Notes: generated by a model not told the origin, from the sequence alone. 64,000 nucleotides of DNA from Hyphomonadaceae bacterium UKL13-1 (GCA_001602435.1 CP012156.1:2859898-2923897), one strand, 5' to 3'. Positions 1 to 8,876 are shown, counted from the stretch's first letter. Numbers and translations: made by a program.

Positions 1-959
1 CCACAGTTCCACTGGGCGCAACATTAGCCCCTCCTCTGCCCCAACCACCGCCTCCTCCACCAATTGCCGAAACCTGGGCCAAGACATTTAGCCAAGCGGC
101 CAATGCGCAAAGCCGAGCCCTAGAAGCCCGCTTGCTGGTGGATGACCTAAGGGATCTTTTTCAAACCGCGCCTGACCAAATACCGCCACTAGCGATGCAA
201 ACCCTCGCCGAGGCCGCCCTTTGGACCGGAGATGTGCGCCTTGCACAGGCTCTCGAAATCCGCAGTCCTACCCCACTTTCGTCCCGGCAAAGGCTGGTCT
301 TGGCTTTACTGGACCCTGTGGCGGGTGATCGGCCCATTCAGCGCCATATTGAGGCCGCCACCAACCCCAATGCCCAACGCCAAGCCATTCGCGATGCTTT
401 GATCGCGTGGTCTGCTGGCATGCCAACACTTGGTGGGCTTGCCGCCTTGGTTCAGCCCGGCCTACCAGATATGAAGGGCGGGCAAGCGGGCGTGCGGACG
501 GCCCTAGTTTTAGCTGCAGAACGGGGATCTAAGGGCGAAGTAGCCCTGCTCGTGGGTCTTGCTTTACAAGGCCAAGAACCCGCAAGCGCCGATGCAGAGA
601 CTGTCGCCATCGCGGTTCGTGCTTTGCGTCGTGTAGGCTTAACGGCACAGGCAGTCGATCTGGCACGCGATTATTTGTTGGCTTTGGATATGGTCATCCC
701 CACACGCGCTGCAGCCGCTGCAACCCCTGCTGCCCAACCTGCAGCTGCCAAGCCAAGTCCGGCACCAACCTCCGCGTCAACAGGCTTGCGGACAAACACG
801 TCAGCACCAACTCAAGCCAGAGCGGCGACACCTGCTGCCACCACACAACCCAATCAAGCAAAGCCGGCACCAACACTTCTCCCAACTAAACCGACGCCAC
901 CTTCACCGAAGGCCAAAACCAAAGCCCCATCTAAGCCCAGTTGGACACCACCCAAGTGA
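1..959 (+). CDS. Pro/Ala-rich hypothetical protein, 5' end outside window
   Basis: The frame is open from the first bases of the window, so the true start lies upstream; about 318 residues are visible. The visible N-terminus has a run of prolines (PQPPPPPP), then a soluble, mostly helical-looking middle of about 200 residues rich in Ala, Leu and Arg, then a low-complexity tail of about 90 residues made of Ala, Pro, Thr and Lys ending in SKPSWTPPK. No enzyme motif was recognised. The tail could be a flexible linker or surface-exposed segment. Its TGA overlaps the GTG start of the downstream Xer recombinase (GTGA), so the two are probably translationally coupled. Function unknown. Confidence 0.75.
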   Translation, partial: TVPLGATLAPPLPQPPPPPPIAETWAKTFSQAANAQSRALEARLLVDDLRDLFQTAPDQIPPLAMQTLAEAALWTGDVRLAQALEIRSPTPLSSRQRLVLALLDPVAGDRPIQRHIEAATNPNAQRQAIRDALIAWSAGMPTLGGLAALVQPGLPDMKGGQAGVRTALVLAAERGSKGEVALLVGLALQGQEPASADAETVAIAVRALRRVGLTAQAVDLARDYLLALDMVIPTRAAAAATPAAQPAAAKPSPAPTSASTGLRTNTSAPTQARAATPAATTQPNQAKPAPTLLPTKPTPPSPKAKTKAPSKPSWTPPK

Positions 960-1885
960 TCGCGCTGATTGAAGCTTTCCTAGAGATGATTGGGGTGGAG
1001 CGCGGTGCAGCTCGCAATACATTAGACGCCTATCGGCGCGACTTAACTGACTTTGACGAATTTCTGGTCACCCGAGGGGTGGAAGCCCTTGTGGTCGACC
1101 ATGTCGATATAGAGGCCTTTGCCCAGGATTTGAGTGTTCGGGGCCTCAGCAGCACCACGATCGCCAGACGCCGAGCCGCGTTGCGCCAGTTTTACCAATT
1201 CGCGGTCAGCGAAGGTTGGCGCTCTGACGACCCAACAAGGCGTTGGGACGGCCCGAAACAAGCGCGCAATTTGCCTAAAACAGCAGAAGTGGCCGACATC
1301 GATGCACTACTTGCTGCCGCGACCGCGCTAAAAGGCTGGAAGGCGCAGCGCGCAGCCTGTTTGATCGAACTCGTATACGGCTGTGGTTTGCGGGTGAGTG
1401 AGTTGGTTGGCCTGCCCATGCGTGCGGTGCCCAAGCCAGAAATTGCCGCGATGCGGGTCAAAGGCAAAGGCGGCAAAGAACGCCTTGTCCCTCTAGGCTC
1501 CCAGGCACGCCAAGCACTCGATACTTGGCTGGCGGTACGTGGCCATAGTTTGCCTGAAGGCGCCCAAAAAGCTGAGGCTGACAAATTTCTGTTTCCAGCT
1601 AAGGGCAAGGCCGGCCATTTTGGTCGTCGTGAATTTGCCCGCTTGTTAGATGGCCTCGCGATTCAAGCAGGCCTGGACCCAAAGAAAATGAGCCCGCACG
1701 TCCTACGTCATGCCTTTGCAACCCATTTGGTGGAGGGCGGAGCGGATTTGCGATCGGTTCAAGTCATGTTGGGCCACGCCGATATCGCCACCACCCAGAT
1801 TTACACCCATGTGGCCGATGCGCGCTTGACTGAGTTGGTGACGCGTAACCATCCACTCGCGCAGCGTACAAAAAGGGGCCCTTGA
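956..1885 (+). CDS. xerD: Tyrosine recombinase XerC/XerD family
   Basis: Site-specific tyrosine recombinase that resolves chromosome dimers at dif together with its partner Xer protein. About 309 residues, normal for Xer proteins. An N-terminal SAM-like core-binding domain (about 1-95) precedes a catalytic domain holding the full tyrosine-recombinase set: Arg in GCGLRVSELVGL (about 146), Lys in the KGKGGKER hairpin, HVLRH (His 248, Arg 251), His in LGHA (274) and Tyr in IYTH (283). The GTG at 956 is preferred because it overlaps the upstream stop as GTGA; an in-frame TTG at 941 is the alternative. There is no sign of an integrated element nearby, so a housekeeping Xer is more likely than a phage integrase. 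XerD rather than XerC is a family-resemblance guess. Confidence 0.88.
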   Translation: MIALIEAFLEMIGVERGAARNTLDAYRRDLTDFDEFLVTRGVEALVVDHVDIEAFAQDLSVRGLSSTTIARRRAALRQFYQFAVSEGWRSDDPTRRWDGPKQARNLPKTAEVADIDALLAAATALKGWKAQRAACLIELVYGCGLRVSELVGLPMRAVPKPEIAAMRVKGKGGKERLVPLGSQARQALDTWLAVRGHSLPEGAQKAEADKFLFPAKGKAGHFGRREFARLLDGLAIQAGLDPKKMSPHVLRHAFATHLVEGGADLRSVQVMLGHADIATTQIYTHVADARLTELVTRNHPLAQRTKRGP

Positions 1886-1892
1886 GGGCCCC
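1869..1892 (-). terminator. Intrinsic terminator of fliI-fliJ, overlapping the xerD stop
   Basis: GGGGCCC (1875-1881) and GGGCCCC (1886-1892) pair around a four-base loop. Read on the minus strand the stem is followed by five U residues (A-run 1870-1874 on the plus strand), 30 bases past the fliJ stop. The xerD TGA sits in the loop. Confidence 0.6.
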
Positions 1893-1921
1893 ATCGCGCG
1901 ATCGTATTGATCTAGATTGAA

Positions 1922-2341
1922 TTAGGCGGAATGCCGCTTCGCGGCGCGGATCATCGCCGCCTCATCCAAAAATGCCTGTTCGCGCTTGGCCTTCGACGCA
2001 TTGGTCCGGCTAACCCGACGCTCTTCGAGCATTTCAAATTTCTTTTGCTCTTCAAAAGCAGCCTGTAAGTCGCCTCGCAGTGCTTCCAATTGCTCTTCAA
2101 CGCCTACAAGCGAAGCCTCGAGATTGGCGCGTTGGGCGACCAGCACTTGGGAATAAGCAACCCAATGGCTCATCATTGCCGGGTCTGCTTCTGCACGCGC
2201 ACGCTCGCGCTTTTCGGCGACCAAGAGATCGGCCTTTTTGCGCTCAATATCTTCACGCGTGCGTTCAGCCGCACTGATCAGCATCTGCACGCTGTCGACC
2301 TTATGCTTGGCCAATTTAATAAGCGTTGAGCCGGTTTTCAT
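1922..2341 (-). CDS. fliJ: Flagellar export protein FliJ
   Basis: A 139-residue, highly charged protein that is almost entirely predicted coiled coil, with runs of Glu, Lys, Arg and Ala in the pattern of FliJ, the central stalk of the flagellar type III export ATPase. FliJ links the FliI hexamer to FlhA and helps couple ATP hydrolysis and proton flow to export. It lies directly downstream of fliI on the same strand, with 118 bases between them, which is the usual fliI-fliJ order in Caulobacter relatives. Sequence conservation in FliJ is low, so the call rests on length, coiled-coil character and position. Confidence 0.82.
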   Translation of the reverse strand: MKTGSTLIKLAKHKVDSVQMLISAAERTREDIERKKADLLVAEKRERARAEADPAMMSHWVAYSQVLVAQRANLEASLVGVEEQLEALRGDLQAAFEEQKKFEMLEERRVSRTNASKAKREQAFLDEAAMIRAAKRHSA

Positions 2342-2459
2342 TATGACTTTCCCTGCGTTACAGGTCCTATCTACACGCTGTGGGTTAAGAAATCGCTCTT
2401 TCGATCTGTAGAATTTTCCCGCAGGTAGGAAAACTGCATCATAGGCTCAAAGACTTAGA

Positions 2460-3830
2460 TCAGCTTTGTGCGATCATGATGTCGGACAGGCGTTGGAAAG
2501 TCTCAGCAAAGGTTGTGCGTTCTTGCTTGCCTTGGCTCAAGAATTCCTCCAGCGGCTCGGCCAAAGCGATGGCGCGATCCGTGCCTGGGTCGGCCCCGCG
2601 CCGATAGGCACCCAAACGGATTAACTCCTCCATATCCGAATAGGCTGCCAAGGCGCGCTTGGCATCACGCACCAAAACTTGTTCTTCAGGCGCGTGGCAT
2701 TCCGGCATGAGGCGGGAAACGGACTTAAGGATATTGAGCGCGGGGAAGCGGCCACGTTCGGCAATCGCGCGCTCTAGCACCAAATGGCCATCGAGAATGC
2801 CACGGACGGCATCGGCAACTGGCTCATCATGATCCCCGCCATCGACCAGCACCGTGAAGAGGCCCGTAATCGACCCCGTCTGATGCCCGCCTGTCGGCGC
2901 ACCGGGCCCGGCACGCTCCAGCAGTTTAGGCAATTCTGCAAATACCGTTGGGGTGTAGCCTTTAGTTGTTGGTGGTTCACCCGTGGCCAAGCCGATTTCA
3001 CGCTGTGCCATCGCAAAGCGGGTCACGCTGTCGAACAGGCATAGGACTTGTAAGCCCTGGTCGCGGAAATGCTCTGCCACAGCGAGGGTAGTATAAGCAG
3101 CTTGGCGGCGCTTGAGGCTGCTCTCGTCCGAGGTCGCCACGACTACGACCGAACGACGCAAGCCTTCGGTACCCAAAGTGTCTTCGACGAACTCTTTGAC
3201 TTCGCGACCGCGCTCGCCAATCAACCCGATCACCACTACATCGGCTGCAGCCCCCTTTGCCAGTTGCGACATAAGAACAGACTTTCCGACGCCAGAGCCC
3301 GCGAAGATCCCCATGCGCTGGCCTTGGCAAAGTGCACAGAAAGCATCGATGGCGCGAATGCCCGTCTCCATTCTATCGCCCACGCGAACACGCGTATGAG
3401 CCGGAGGTGGAACGCCTCTTAGAAGTCTAGGATGGGAGCCATTCGGCACAGGCGGGCCACCATCGACCGGATTGCCGAACGCATCGATGACGCGTCCGAG
3501 CCAAGCCGAGGATGGGGCAATCATTGGGGAAGTCCCCTCAAAGACGAGGCTGGCCCCCGCGCGCAGACCTTCTACCGTTTCAAATGGCATGAGAAGGGCG
3601 CGCCCATCGCGATAGCCGACGATCTCTAGGCGAGCATAACCTTCTGCAGCTTCCACGATGGCCCGAGCGCCCAGAGCCATGGCTTGGGGCGGACCACTTG
3701 CTTCCACCATCAGACCTTTGACCGCAACAATTCGGCCTTCATAGCGCGTATGGTCCTGACGCTTCAGGGTTTCGGCCAATTCCGCCAAGCGCACACCGCC
3801 ACTTACTCGTGAATGTCCATCTGGACGCAT
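2460..3830 (-). CDS. fliI: Flagellum-specific ATPase FliI
   Basis: ATPase of the flagellar type III secretion system, related to the F1 beta subunit, acting as a hexamer on the cytoplasmic side of the export gate. 456 residues, typical length. An N-terminal beta-barrel (about 15-100) is followed by the RecA-like core with Walker A AGSGVGKS (177-184), the type III signature [14 protein letters not shown], and Walker B in [12 protein letters not shown]. The C-terminal helical domain follows. It is transcribed divergently from ctrA, with about 260 bases between the starts, and is followed by fliJ. In Caulobacter these flagellar genes are in the CtrA regulon, and candidate CtrA boxes lie in the shared promoter region. 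Confidence 0.96.
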   Translation of the reverse strand: MRPDGHSRVSGGVRLAELAETLKRQDHTRYEGRIVAVKGLMVEASGPPQAMALGARAIVEAAEGYARLEIVGYRDGRALLMPFETVEGLRAGASLVFEGTSPMIAPSSAWLGRVIDAFGNPVDGGPPVPNGSHPRLLRGVPPPAHTRVRVGDRMETGIRAIDAFCALCQGQRMGIFAGSGVGKSVLMSQLAKGAAADVVVIGLIGERGREVKEFVEDTLGTEGLRRSVVVVATSDESSLKRRQAAYTTLAVAEHFRDQGLQVLCLFDSVTRFAMAQREIGLATGEPPTTKGYTPTVFAELPKLLERAGPGAPTGGHQTGSITGLFTVLVDGGDHDEPVADAVRGILDGHLVLERAIAERGRFPALNILKSVSRLMPECHAPEEQVLVRDAKRALAAYSDMEELIRLGAYRRGADPGTDRAIALAEPLEEFLSQGKQERTTFAETFQRLSDIMIAQS

Positions 3831-3931
3831 CCTGCAGCCCTGCTTTCCCTGCTAAAACCCGTCACACTTAAGACGCCATGTGAAGAAATGAGTGAACATG
3901 GTTGATAAAGTCGCATTTGAAGTGCTTCGCG

Positions 3932-3946
3932 TTAACCTGTCGTAAA
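3932..3946. promoter_or_regulatory. Candidate CtrA box in the ctrA-fliI promoter region
   Basis: TTAA-N7-TAAA, one base off the full CtrA consensus TTAA-N7-TTAA. It lies between the divergent fliI and ctrA starts and could serve either gene. Confidence 0.4.
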
Positions 3947-4007
3947 GATCAATTCGGCAAACGTTGGTCCAACATATGGAAAATGTCAGACAAGCCGCAA
4001 AAAGCGG

Positions 4008-4021
4008 TTAACCATCTTTAA
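4008..4021. promoter_or_regulatory. Candidate CtrA box close to the ctrA start
   Basis: Two TTAA half-sites separated by 6 bases, the first extended as TTAACCAT, the form of CtrA half-site common in alphaproteobacteria. It lies about 70 bases upstream of the ctrA ATG, a plausible position for autoregulation as at the Caulobacter ctrA P2 promoter. Confidence 0.45.
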
Positions 4022-4089
4022 GCAAATCAGCTTAGGCATGGGTCGTTGGTTGTTACACCGCCCATTCAGGGCATGTCGGAGGGGGCTCC

Positions 4090-4791
4090 ATGCGGGTTCT
4101 GTTAATTGAAGACGATAGCGCGACGTCGCAGTCGATTGAGTTAATGCTGAAGTCTGAGGGCTTCAATATATACACGACTGACCTTGGCGAAGAAGGTGTC
4201 GATCTGGGCAAGTTGTATGACTACGACATTATTTTGTTGGACTTGACCTTGCCTGATATGAACGGCTTCGACGTGTTGCGGCAATTGCGCAATTCCCGCG
4301 TTGGTACGCCGATCCTGATCCTATCTGGAACCAGCGATATTGACACCAAAGTTCGTGGCCTCGGCGTTGGCGCTGACGATTTCGTCGCGAAGCCATTCCA
4401 CAAGGACGAATTGGTCGCCCGCATCAACGCGGTGGTTCGCCGCTCGAAGGGCCATTCACAGTCGATGATTCGCACCGGCGACATCGTGGTGAACCTTGAT
4501 CAGAAAACGGTGGAAGTGAACAATCAACGCGTTCACCTGACTGGCAAAGAATATCAAATGCTGGAGCTGCTCTCTTTGCGGAAGGGCACGACCCTGACCA
4601 AGGAAATGTTCCTGAACCACCTGTATGGCGGTATGGACGAGCCAGAACTGAAGATCATCGACGTATTTATCTGTAAGCTTCGCAAGAAGTTGGCAGCGTC
4701 TGCCGATGGCCAGCACCACATTGAAACAGTTTGGGGCCGCGGTTATGTCCTGCGTGACCCAACTCCAGGCGAGCAATCGGCTGCGGCTTAA
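4090..4791 (+). CDS. ctrA: Cell cycle response regulator CtrA
   Basis: OmpR-family master regulator of the alphaproteobacterial cell cycle; when phosphorylated it activates flagellar, pilus and division genes and in Caulobacter blocks replication initiation. 233 residues. The receiver domain (1-120) has the acidic pocket ED-D at 7-9, phospho-acceptor Asp51 in [11 protein letters not shown] and the conserved Lys in FVAKPF. The winged-helix domain (about 130-225) includes [12 protein letters not shown] and RGYVLRDP. The C-terminus is QSAAA; a terminal Ala-Ala is needed for ClpXP proteolysis in Caulobacter, so regulated degradation is likely. The start is preceded by a GGAGGGGG Shine-Dalgarno sequence at 4079-4086. 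The DivL gene 12 kb away acts in the same phosphorelay. Confidence 0.97.
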   Translation: MRVLLIEDDSATSQSIELMLKSEGFNIYTTDLGEEGVDLGKLYDYDIILLDLTLPDMNGFDVLRQLRNSRVGTPILILSGTSDIDTKVRGLGVGADDFVAKPFHKDELVARINAVVRRSKGHSQSMIRTGDIVVNLDQKTVEVNNQRVHLTGKEYQMLELLSLRKGTTLTKEMFLNHLYGGMDEPELKIIDVFICKLRKKLAASADGQHHIETVWGRGYVLRDPTPGEQSAAA

Positions 4792-4830
4792 AGGTTCGAG
4801 CGGACTTCTCATTTGATTTCAAGTGCCTTC

Positions 4831-4862
4831 AAAAGGGCCCGTCATCTGGCGGGCCCTTTTTC
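4831..4862 (+). terminator. Intrinsic terminator of ctrA
   Basis: AAAAGGGCCCG (4831-4841) pairs with CGGGCCCTTTT (4850-4860) around an eight-base loop, followed by T residues. It lies 40 bases after the ctrA stop. Confidence 0.85.
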
Positions 4863-4941
4863 AGTTCTGATTAACCACATGGCACAATACTTGCTGGTAA
4901 GTTCTTTAGGCACACAAAGTGTCATAAGATGGAACAAAGCG

Positions 4942-5088
4942 ATGAGAAATGCACCACGTTATACCGTCGAAGCTTCATTCCGCCCGCGTGAATTGCGGGA
5001 CTATAGTGAGCCAGTAGTACGCCCGTCCATTCGCCTGCAGGTCCGTCCGACCTTTTGGCAGCAGCTGCGGCAAACGCTTGGCCTCTAG
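4942..5088 (+). CDS. Possible small basic protein, 48 aa
   Basis: An ATG frame of 48 codons rich in Arg, beginning MRNAPRYTVEA and ending FWQQLRQTLGL. A GGA sits about 8 bases before the ATG. It lies downstream of the ctrA terminator, so it would need its own promoter. The composition, with alternating charged and hydrophobic residues and few rare codons, looks protein-like, but no family was recognised and the frame is short enough to be chance. Confidence 0.35.
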   Translation: MRNAPRYTVEASFRPRELRDYSEPVVRPSIRLQVRPTFWQQLRQTLGL

Positions 5089-5283
5089 AGCAACGCTAGA
5101 CCGATAGAGAGCCTCCAGGCGGATCAACTGTTGCTCCAATTTGGAGTTTGAGCGCAGCTTTGATTGAAATGGACTAAAACGTGCTCTGCTTCCATGTTCC
5201 GTCGCGGCCCGAACTTTGCGCCACTCGGATAATTGCAGACCAAAGCGTAGAAATCACTTTCCCTGCGTGTCCAGCTGATCTAA

Positions 5284-5295
5284 TTGTTATAACAA
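5284..5295. promoter_or_regulatory. Palindromic operator TTGTTATAACAA upstream of spuC
   Basis: A perfect 12-base palindrome 24 bases before the spuC ATG. The same 12 bases recur as the core of a 20-base palindrome at 13561-13580 at the start of puuB. The core TATAAC could double as a -10 element, so a bound repressor would block transcription. Identity of the regulator is unknown. Confidence 0.6.
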
Positions 5296-5319
5296 ACAGA
5301 TCAGCCTAGGACAAAAACC

Positions 5320-6714
5320 ATGACCCCACCAGTAACGGCATTGCGCAATTACGACGCGGTAGAGCTGCGCCGCTTGGATGTCGCCCACCATTTGCCGGCG
5401 CAAGCGGACTATGGCGAAATCCGCGACTTGGGTGGCTCGCGTATTATCACCCGCGCTGAAGGTTGCCAGTTCTGGGATATTGACGGCAAAGCATATTTCG
5501 ATGGCATGGCTGGGCTGTGGTGCGTCGGAGTTGGCTACGGCCGCAAGGAATTGGCCGACGTCGCTCATGAGCAGATGCTAGAGCTGCCTTATTACAACAG
5601 CTTCTTTAAGACCGCGACGGCACCAGCCGTTCGCTTGGCGGCCAAGATCGCGGGTATTGCTGGCGGCGAGCTGCAGCATGTATTCTTCAACTCCTCAGGT
5701 TCTGAGGCCGTTGACACCATGTTCCGTATGGTCCGCCACTATTGGGCTGTTCAAGGCCAACCCTATAAGAATGTCTTTATCTGCCGCCGCAATGGCTACC
5801 ATGGTTCAACCGTTGCTGGCGCAAGTTTGGGTGGCATGAGTGCCATGCACGCAATCGGCTCCCTGCCAATTCCTGGGATTGAGCACGTCATCCAGCCTTA
5901 CGCTTTCAACGAAGGCTTTGGTGAGGATGAAGAGGCCTTTGCAACCCGCTGTGCCCAAGAGATAGAAGATCGTATTTTGCAGGTCGGAGCACACAATGTC
6001 GCAGCTTTCGTTGGCGAACCAATCCAAGGCGCCGGCGGCGTAATCATCCCACCGAAAGGCTATTGGCAGAAGGTCGAAGCGATCTGCCGAAAATATGATG
6101 TTCTTTTGGTAGCCGACGAAGTCATCTGCGGGTTTGGCCGCACTGGCCAATGGTTTGGCCACAATACCTATGGCTTCACGCCCGATATCATCACGACCGC
6201 GAAGCAGTTGTCTTCCGGGTATGCCCCGATTTCAGCCACCATTGCTTCTCGCGCGATTGTGGAAGTTCTGCGGGAAAAGGGTGGCGATTTTGTACATGGC
6301 TACACCTATTCGGGCCACCCTATGTGTTGCGCCGTGGCGGAACGCAATCTGGAGATTATTGAGCGCGAAGACCTCGTGACCCGCACGCGTGAAGTTACCG
6401 GCCCCTATTTGGCAAAGGCCCTACAGCGTTTGGTCGGTCATGAATTGGTCGGAGAAGTGCGCTCACAAGGCTTGTTAGGTGCCGTCGAAATCGTATCAGA
6501 GCCCGGTACGAACCACCGCTTTGGCGGCAAAGAAGGCAAAGCAAGTCCAATGGTGCGCGACGCCTGCATTTCCAATGGTTTGATGGTACGCGGCATTCGC
6601 GACAGCGTCGTGATGTGTCCGCCACTGATCGTATCTACCTCAGAGATCGACTTTATGATCGACACGATCGAAAAGTCGCTGAACCAATGTTTGCCTGCTC
6701 TACGCGCGCTTTAG
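5320..6714 (+). CDS. spuC: Class III aminotransferase, SpuC-like putrescine/polyamine aminotransferase
   Basis: PLP-dependent omega-aminotransferase expected to transfer the terminal amino group of putrescine or a related amine to pyruvate, giving an aminoaldehyde. 464 residues. It resembles Pseudomonas SpuC along its length: DHHLP-like start (VAHHLPAQADY), MAGLWCVGVGYGR, ELPYYNSFF, the SGSEAVDTMFRMVRHYW PLP-phosphate region, NGYHGSTVAG, EPIQGAGGVIIPP, ADEVICGFGRTG and the Schiff-base Lys in the TTAKQLSSGY segment. AGGA at 5307-5310 gives a plausible ribosome binding site. The shared palindrome with puuB-gabD suggests co-regulation. Related enzymes use beta-alanine or pyruvate with other amines, so exact substrate is inferred. 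Confidence 0.85.
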   Translation: MTPPVTALRNYDAVELRRLDVAHHLPAQADYGEIRDLGGSRIITRAEGCQFWDIDGKAYFDGMAGLWCVGVGYGRKELADVAHEQMLELPYYNSFFKTATAPAVRLAAKIAGIAGGELQHVFFNSSGSEAVDTMFRMVRHYWAVQGQPYKNVFICRRNGYHGSTVAGASLGGMSAMHAIGSLPIPGIEHVIQPYAFNEGFGEDEEAFATRCAQEIEDRILQVGAHNVAAFVGEPIQGAGGVIIPPKGYWQKVEAICRKYDVLLVADEVICGFGRTGQWFGHNTYGFTPDIITTAKQLSSGYAPISATIASRAIVEVLREKGGDFVHGYTYSGHPMCCAVAERNLEIIEREDLVTRTREVTGPYLAKALQRLVGHELVGEVRSQGLLGAVEIVSEPGTNHRFGGKEGKASPMVRDACISNGLMVRGIRDSVVMCPPLIVSTSEIDFMIDTIEKSLNQCLPALRAL

Positions 6715-6743
6715 AACCAGTTTTGGCGTGATGCAGATGGGAA

Positions 6744-6797
6744 CAAAGGACCCACCACAGTCCTTTGCTCTTGGCCATTAGCCCTCGAAGGGCTAAT
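6744..6797 (+). other. Two consecutive hairpins in the asd leader
   Basis: Hairpin 1 pairs CAAAGGAC (6744-6751) with GTCCTTTG (6760-6767). Hairpin 2 pairs ATTAGCCC (6777-6784) with GGGCTAAT (6790-6797). Neither has a U-tract of terminator length. They sit between the spuC stop and the asd ribosome binding site (CGGAG near 6809), so they may be a processed end for spuC or leader structure for asd. Confidence 0.4.
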
Positions 6798-6820
6798 AGG
6801 GCCTCCTACGGAGAAATATC

Positions 6821-7864
6821 ATGGGTTTAAAAGTTGCTGTCGTCGGCGCAACCGGCAATGTTGGTCGCGAATTGCTTGCCTTGTTGGCAGAGCTGAAGTT
6901 TCCGGTTTCTGAGATTGCCGCGATTGCGTCGCGGCGCTCTTTGGGTCGTGAAGTCTCATTTGGCGACAAGATACTCAAGTGCCAATCCCTTGATTATTTT
7001 GATTTTACTGGATGGGACATCTGCTTGATGAGTGCCGGCGGCGCGACGTCAAAAGAATGGTCGCCCAAGATCGCGGCACAGGGCTGCTTGGTCATCGACA
7101 ATTCTAGCCAATGGCGGATGGACCCCGACGTTCCGTTGGTGGTGCCAGAAGTCAATCCAGAAGCGGCTATGGAATACAAAAAGAAGATGATCATCGCAAA
7201 CCCCAATTGCTCCACCGCGCAATTGGTCGTGGCTTTGAAGCCCCTGCACGATCTGGCGAAGATCAAGCGCGTTGTCGTGGCGACATATCAGTCGGTTTCC
7301 GGAACCGGCAAAGAGGCCATGGACGAGTTGTGGACCCAAACGCGCGGCATCTTTGTGAATGATCCTGTGAAAACCGAAGTCTATCCAAAACAAATCGCCT
7401 TTAACGTGATCCCACATGGCGGCGACTTCATGGAAGATGGCTATACGACTGAGGAATTCAAACTTGTCGCAGAAACCAAAAAGATGTTGGACCCTGCGAT
7501 CAAAGTGACGGCGACCGTTGTACGGGTGCCTGTATTTGTAGGCCACTCAGAAGCTGTGCATATCGAGTTTGAAAACCCCATCAGTGATGAAGAAGCCCGC
7601 GAAGCCTTGGAAGAAGCGCCAGGCGTGGTGGTGATGGATCGCCGTGAAGCGGGCGGCTATATGACGCCTGTGGAAGCAGCCGGTGAATTCCCGGTCTATG
7701 TGTCGCGTATCCGTACCGACCCAACTGTCGAGAATGGTTTGGCAATGTGGGTTGTCGCAGACAATTTGCGCAAGGGTGCAGCCCTTAATGCCATCCAGAT
7801 TGCCCAGCTTTTGGTCGAGCGCGGGGCGTTTGAGAAAAAGCTGACTGTGGCGGAAGCGAAATAA
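6821..7864 (+). CDS. asd: Aspartate-semialdehyde dehydrogenase
   Basis: NADPH-dependent reduction of aspartyl phosphate to aspartate semialdehyde, the branch point to lysine/diaminopimelate, threonine and methionine. 347 residues. N-terminal Rossmann motif GATGNVGRELL (about 9-19), catalytic Cys in NPNCSTAQ (about 128), the SVSGTGKEAMDEL segment, and the C-terminal active-site region VPVFVGHSEAVHIE containing the conserved His. The ATG follows an ACGGAG ribosome binding site. It is on the same strand as spuC, 106 bases downstream with two hairpins between, so it may or may not share transcripts. Confidence 0.96.
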   Translation: MGLKVAVVGATGNVGRELLALLAELKFPVSEIAAIASRRSLGREVSFGDKILKCQSLDYFDFTGWDICLMSAGGATSKEWSPKIAAQGCLVIDNSSQWRMDPDVPLVVPEVNPEAAMEYKKKMIIANPNCSTAQLVVALKPLHDLAKIKRVVVATYQSVSGTGKEAMDELWTQTRGIFVNDPVKTEVYPKQIAFNVIPHGGDFMEDGYTTEEFKLVAETKKMLDPAIKVTATVVRVPVFVGHSEAVHIEFENPISDEEAREALEEAPGVVVMDRREAGGYMTPVEAAGEFPVYVSRIRTDPTVENGLAMWVVADNLRKGAALNAIQIAQLLVERGAFEKKLTVAEAK

Positions 7865-7931
7865 GAGAGTCTGACCTTACCCCTTCTGCTTTGCGCTTGG
7901 CGGGGTGACGCTAGGCAGCGAAGGGGGAAAG

Positions 7932-8813
7932 ATGACAACGTTAGAACGAACAAAGCTGCCGCCAGCATTCTGGGCAGCATTGTCTGCTTATATCATGTGG
8001 GGCCTGCTACCGGCCTTTCTGCATCTATTTGCCAAAATCCCCCCTTTAGAAGTTACGGCCCAACGGATTGTTTGGACCCTGCCCTGCGCCTTTCTTGCCG
8101 CTCTGATGTTTGGCGGGTTTGCCTCATTGCGGATTTCGGCAAGAACCTTAGGACTACTGGCCCTATCTGCAGCTTTGATTGGCGGTAATTGGCTGCTTTA
8201 TGTTTGGGCAGTTGGCCAAGATCGGATTGTGGAATCAAGCTTGGGCTATTTCATCAATCCGTTGATCAATGTTTGTATGGGCGTAGCTTTCTTTAAAGAG
8301 AGACTGACCAAATGGCAGGTTGGCGCGTTGGCCTTGGCGCTCTTGGGCGTGCTCAATCAGACCTTCCTTGTCGGTGCATTTCCCTATGTGGCTTTGGGCT
8401 TAGGGTTTTCATTTGCGCTTTACGGGCTGGTGCGCAAACTTGCGCCGGTGCAGCCAGCTGCAGGTCTATTCTGGGAATCGGCCATCCTGTTTCTGCCCGC
8501 TCTCGCAATTGTTTTCTGGCACATACAAAGCGGTGGCCCTGTGATGGGCGGCACTGCCGGCATGATGGGATTATTGATTCTCTTAGGCCCCGCGACAGCT
8601 ATCCCGCTGATTTTGTTTGCGACTGGTGCTCGAGGCCTTAAACTTACCACGCTGGGCCTGTTGCAGTATCTAGCCCCAACACTGCAATTCAGTACGGGCA
8701 TTGCCTTGGGTGAGCATTTCACGCCTGCCCATGGTGTCACGTTCGCCCTCATCTGGGCAGGCCTCGCGCTCTATAGCGTCGCGACTTTCCAATCGAGCCG
8801 CAAAGCCGTTTGA
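7932..8813 (+). CDS. rarD: RarD-like EamA/DMT superfamily permease
   Basis: Integral membrane protein of about 293 residues with ten hydrophobic segments, beginning at AALSAYIMWGLLPAFLHL; the motifs SLGYFINPLINV and LLQYLAPTLQF are typical of RarD. The family belongs to the drug/metabolite transporters; RarD itself has no firmly established substrate. The ATG at 7932 is chosen because AGGGGGA lies about 6 bases upstream; a GTG at 7905 in the same frame lacks one. Located 67 bases after asd on the same strand. Confidence 0.88.
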   Translation: MTTLERTKLPPAFWAALSAYIMWGLLPAFLHLFAKIPPLEVTAQRIVWTLPCAFLAALMFGGFASLRISARTLGLLALSAALIGGNWLLYVWAVGQDRIVESSLGYFINPLINVCMGVAFFKERLTKWQVGALALALLGVLNQTFLVGAFPYVALGLGFSFALYGLVRKLAPVQPAAGLFWESAILFLPALAIVFWHIQSGGPVMGGTAGMMGLLILLGPATAIPLILFATGARGLKLTTLGLLQYLAPTLQFSTGIALGEHFTPAHGVTFALIWAGLALYSVATFQSSRKAV

Positions 8814-8836
8814 AGACGGCTGTTGATCAAACAAGA

Positions 8837-8876
8837 AAAAAGGCCCCAGCTAAACAGCCAGGGCCCAAAAAGTATT
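8837..8876 (-). terminator. Orphan minus-strand intrinsic terminator
   Basis: Read on the minus strand, GGCCCTGGCT pairs with AGCTGGGGCC (eight Watson-Crick and two GU pairs) around GTTT, then CC and six U residues. On the plus strand the stem has two mismatches and is followed by A residues, so it does not serve rarD. No minus-strand gene is visible upstream of it in the 8877-9143 gap. Confidence 0.5.

Noticed and set aside
956..1885. Phage or island integrase
   Set aside because: Length and motifs fit a housekeeping Xer protein and no mobile genes, tRNA site or repeats flank it.
5134..5146. Small palindrome CTCCAA-T-TTGGAG
   Set aside because: Short arms, no second copy noticed near related genes; insufficient to call a site.
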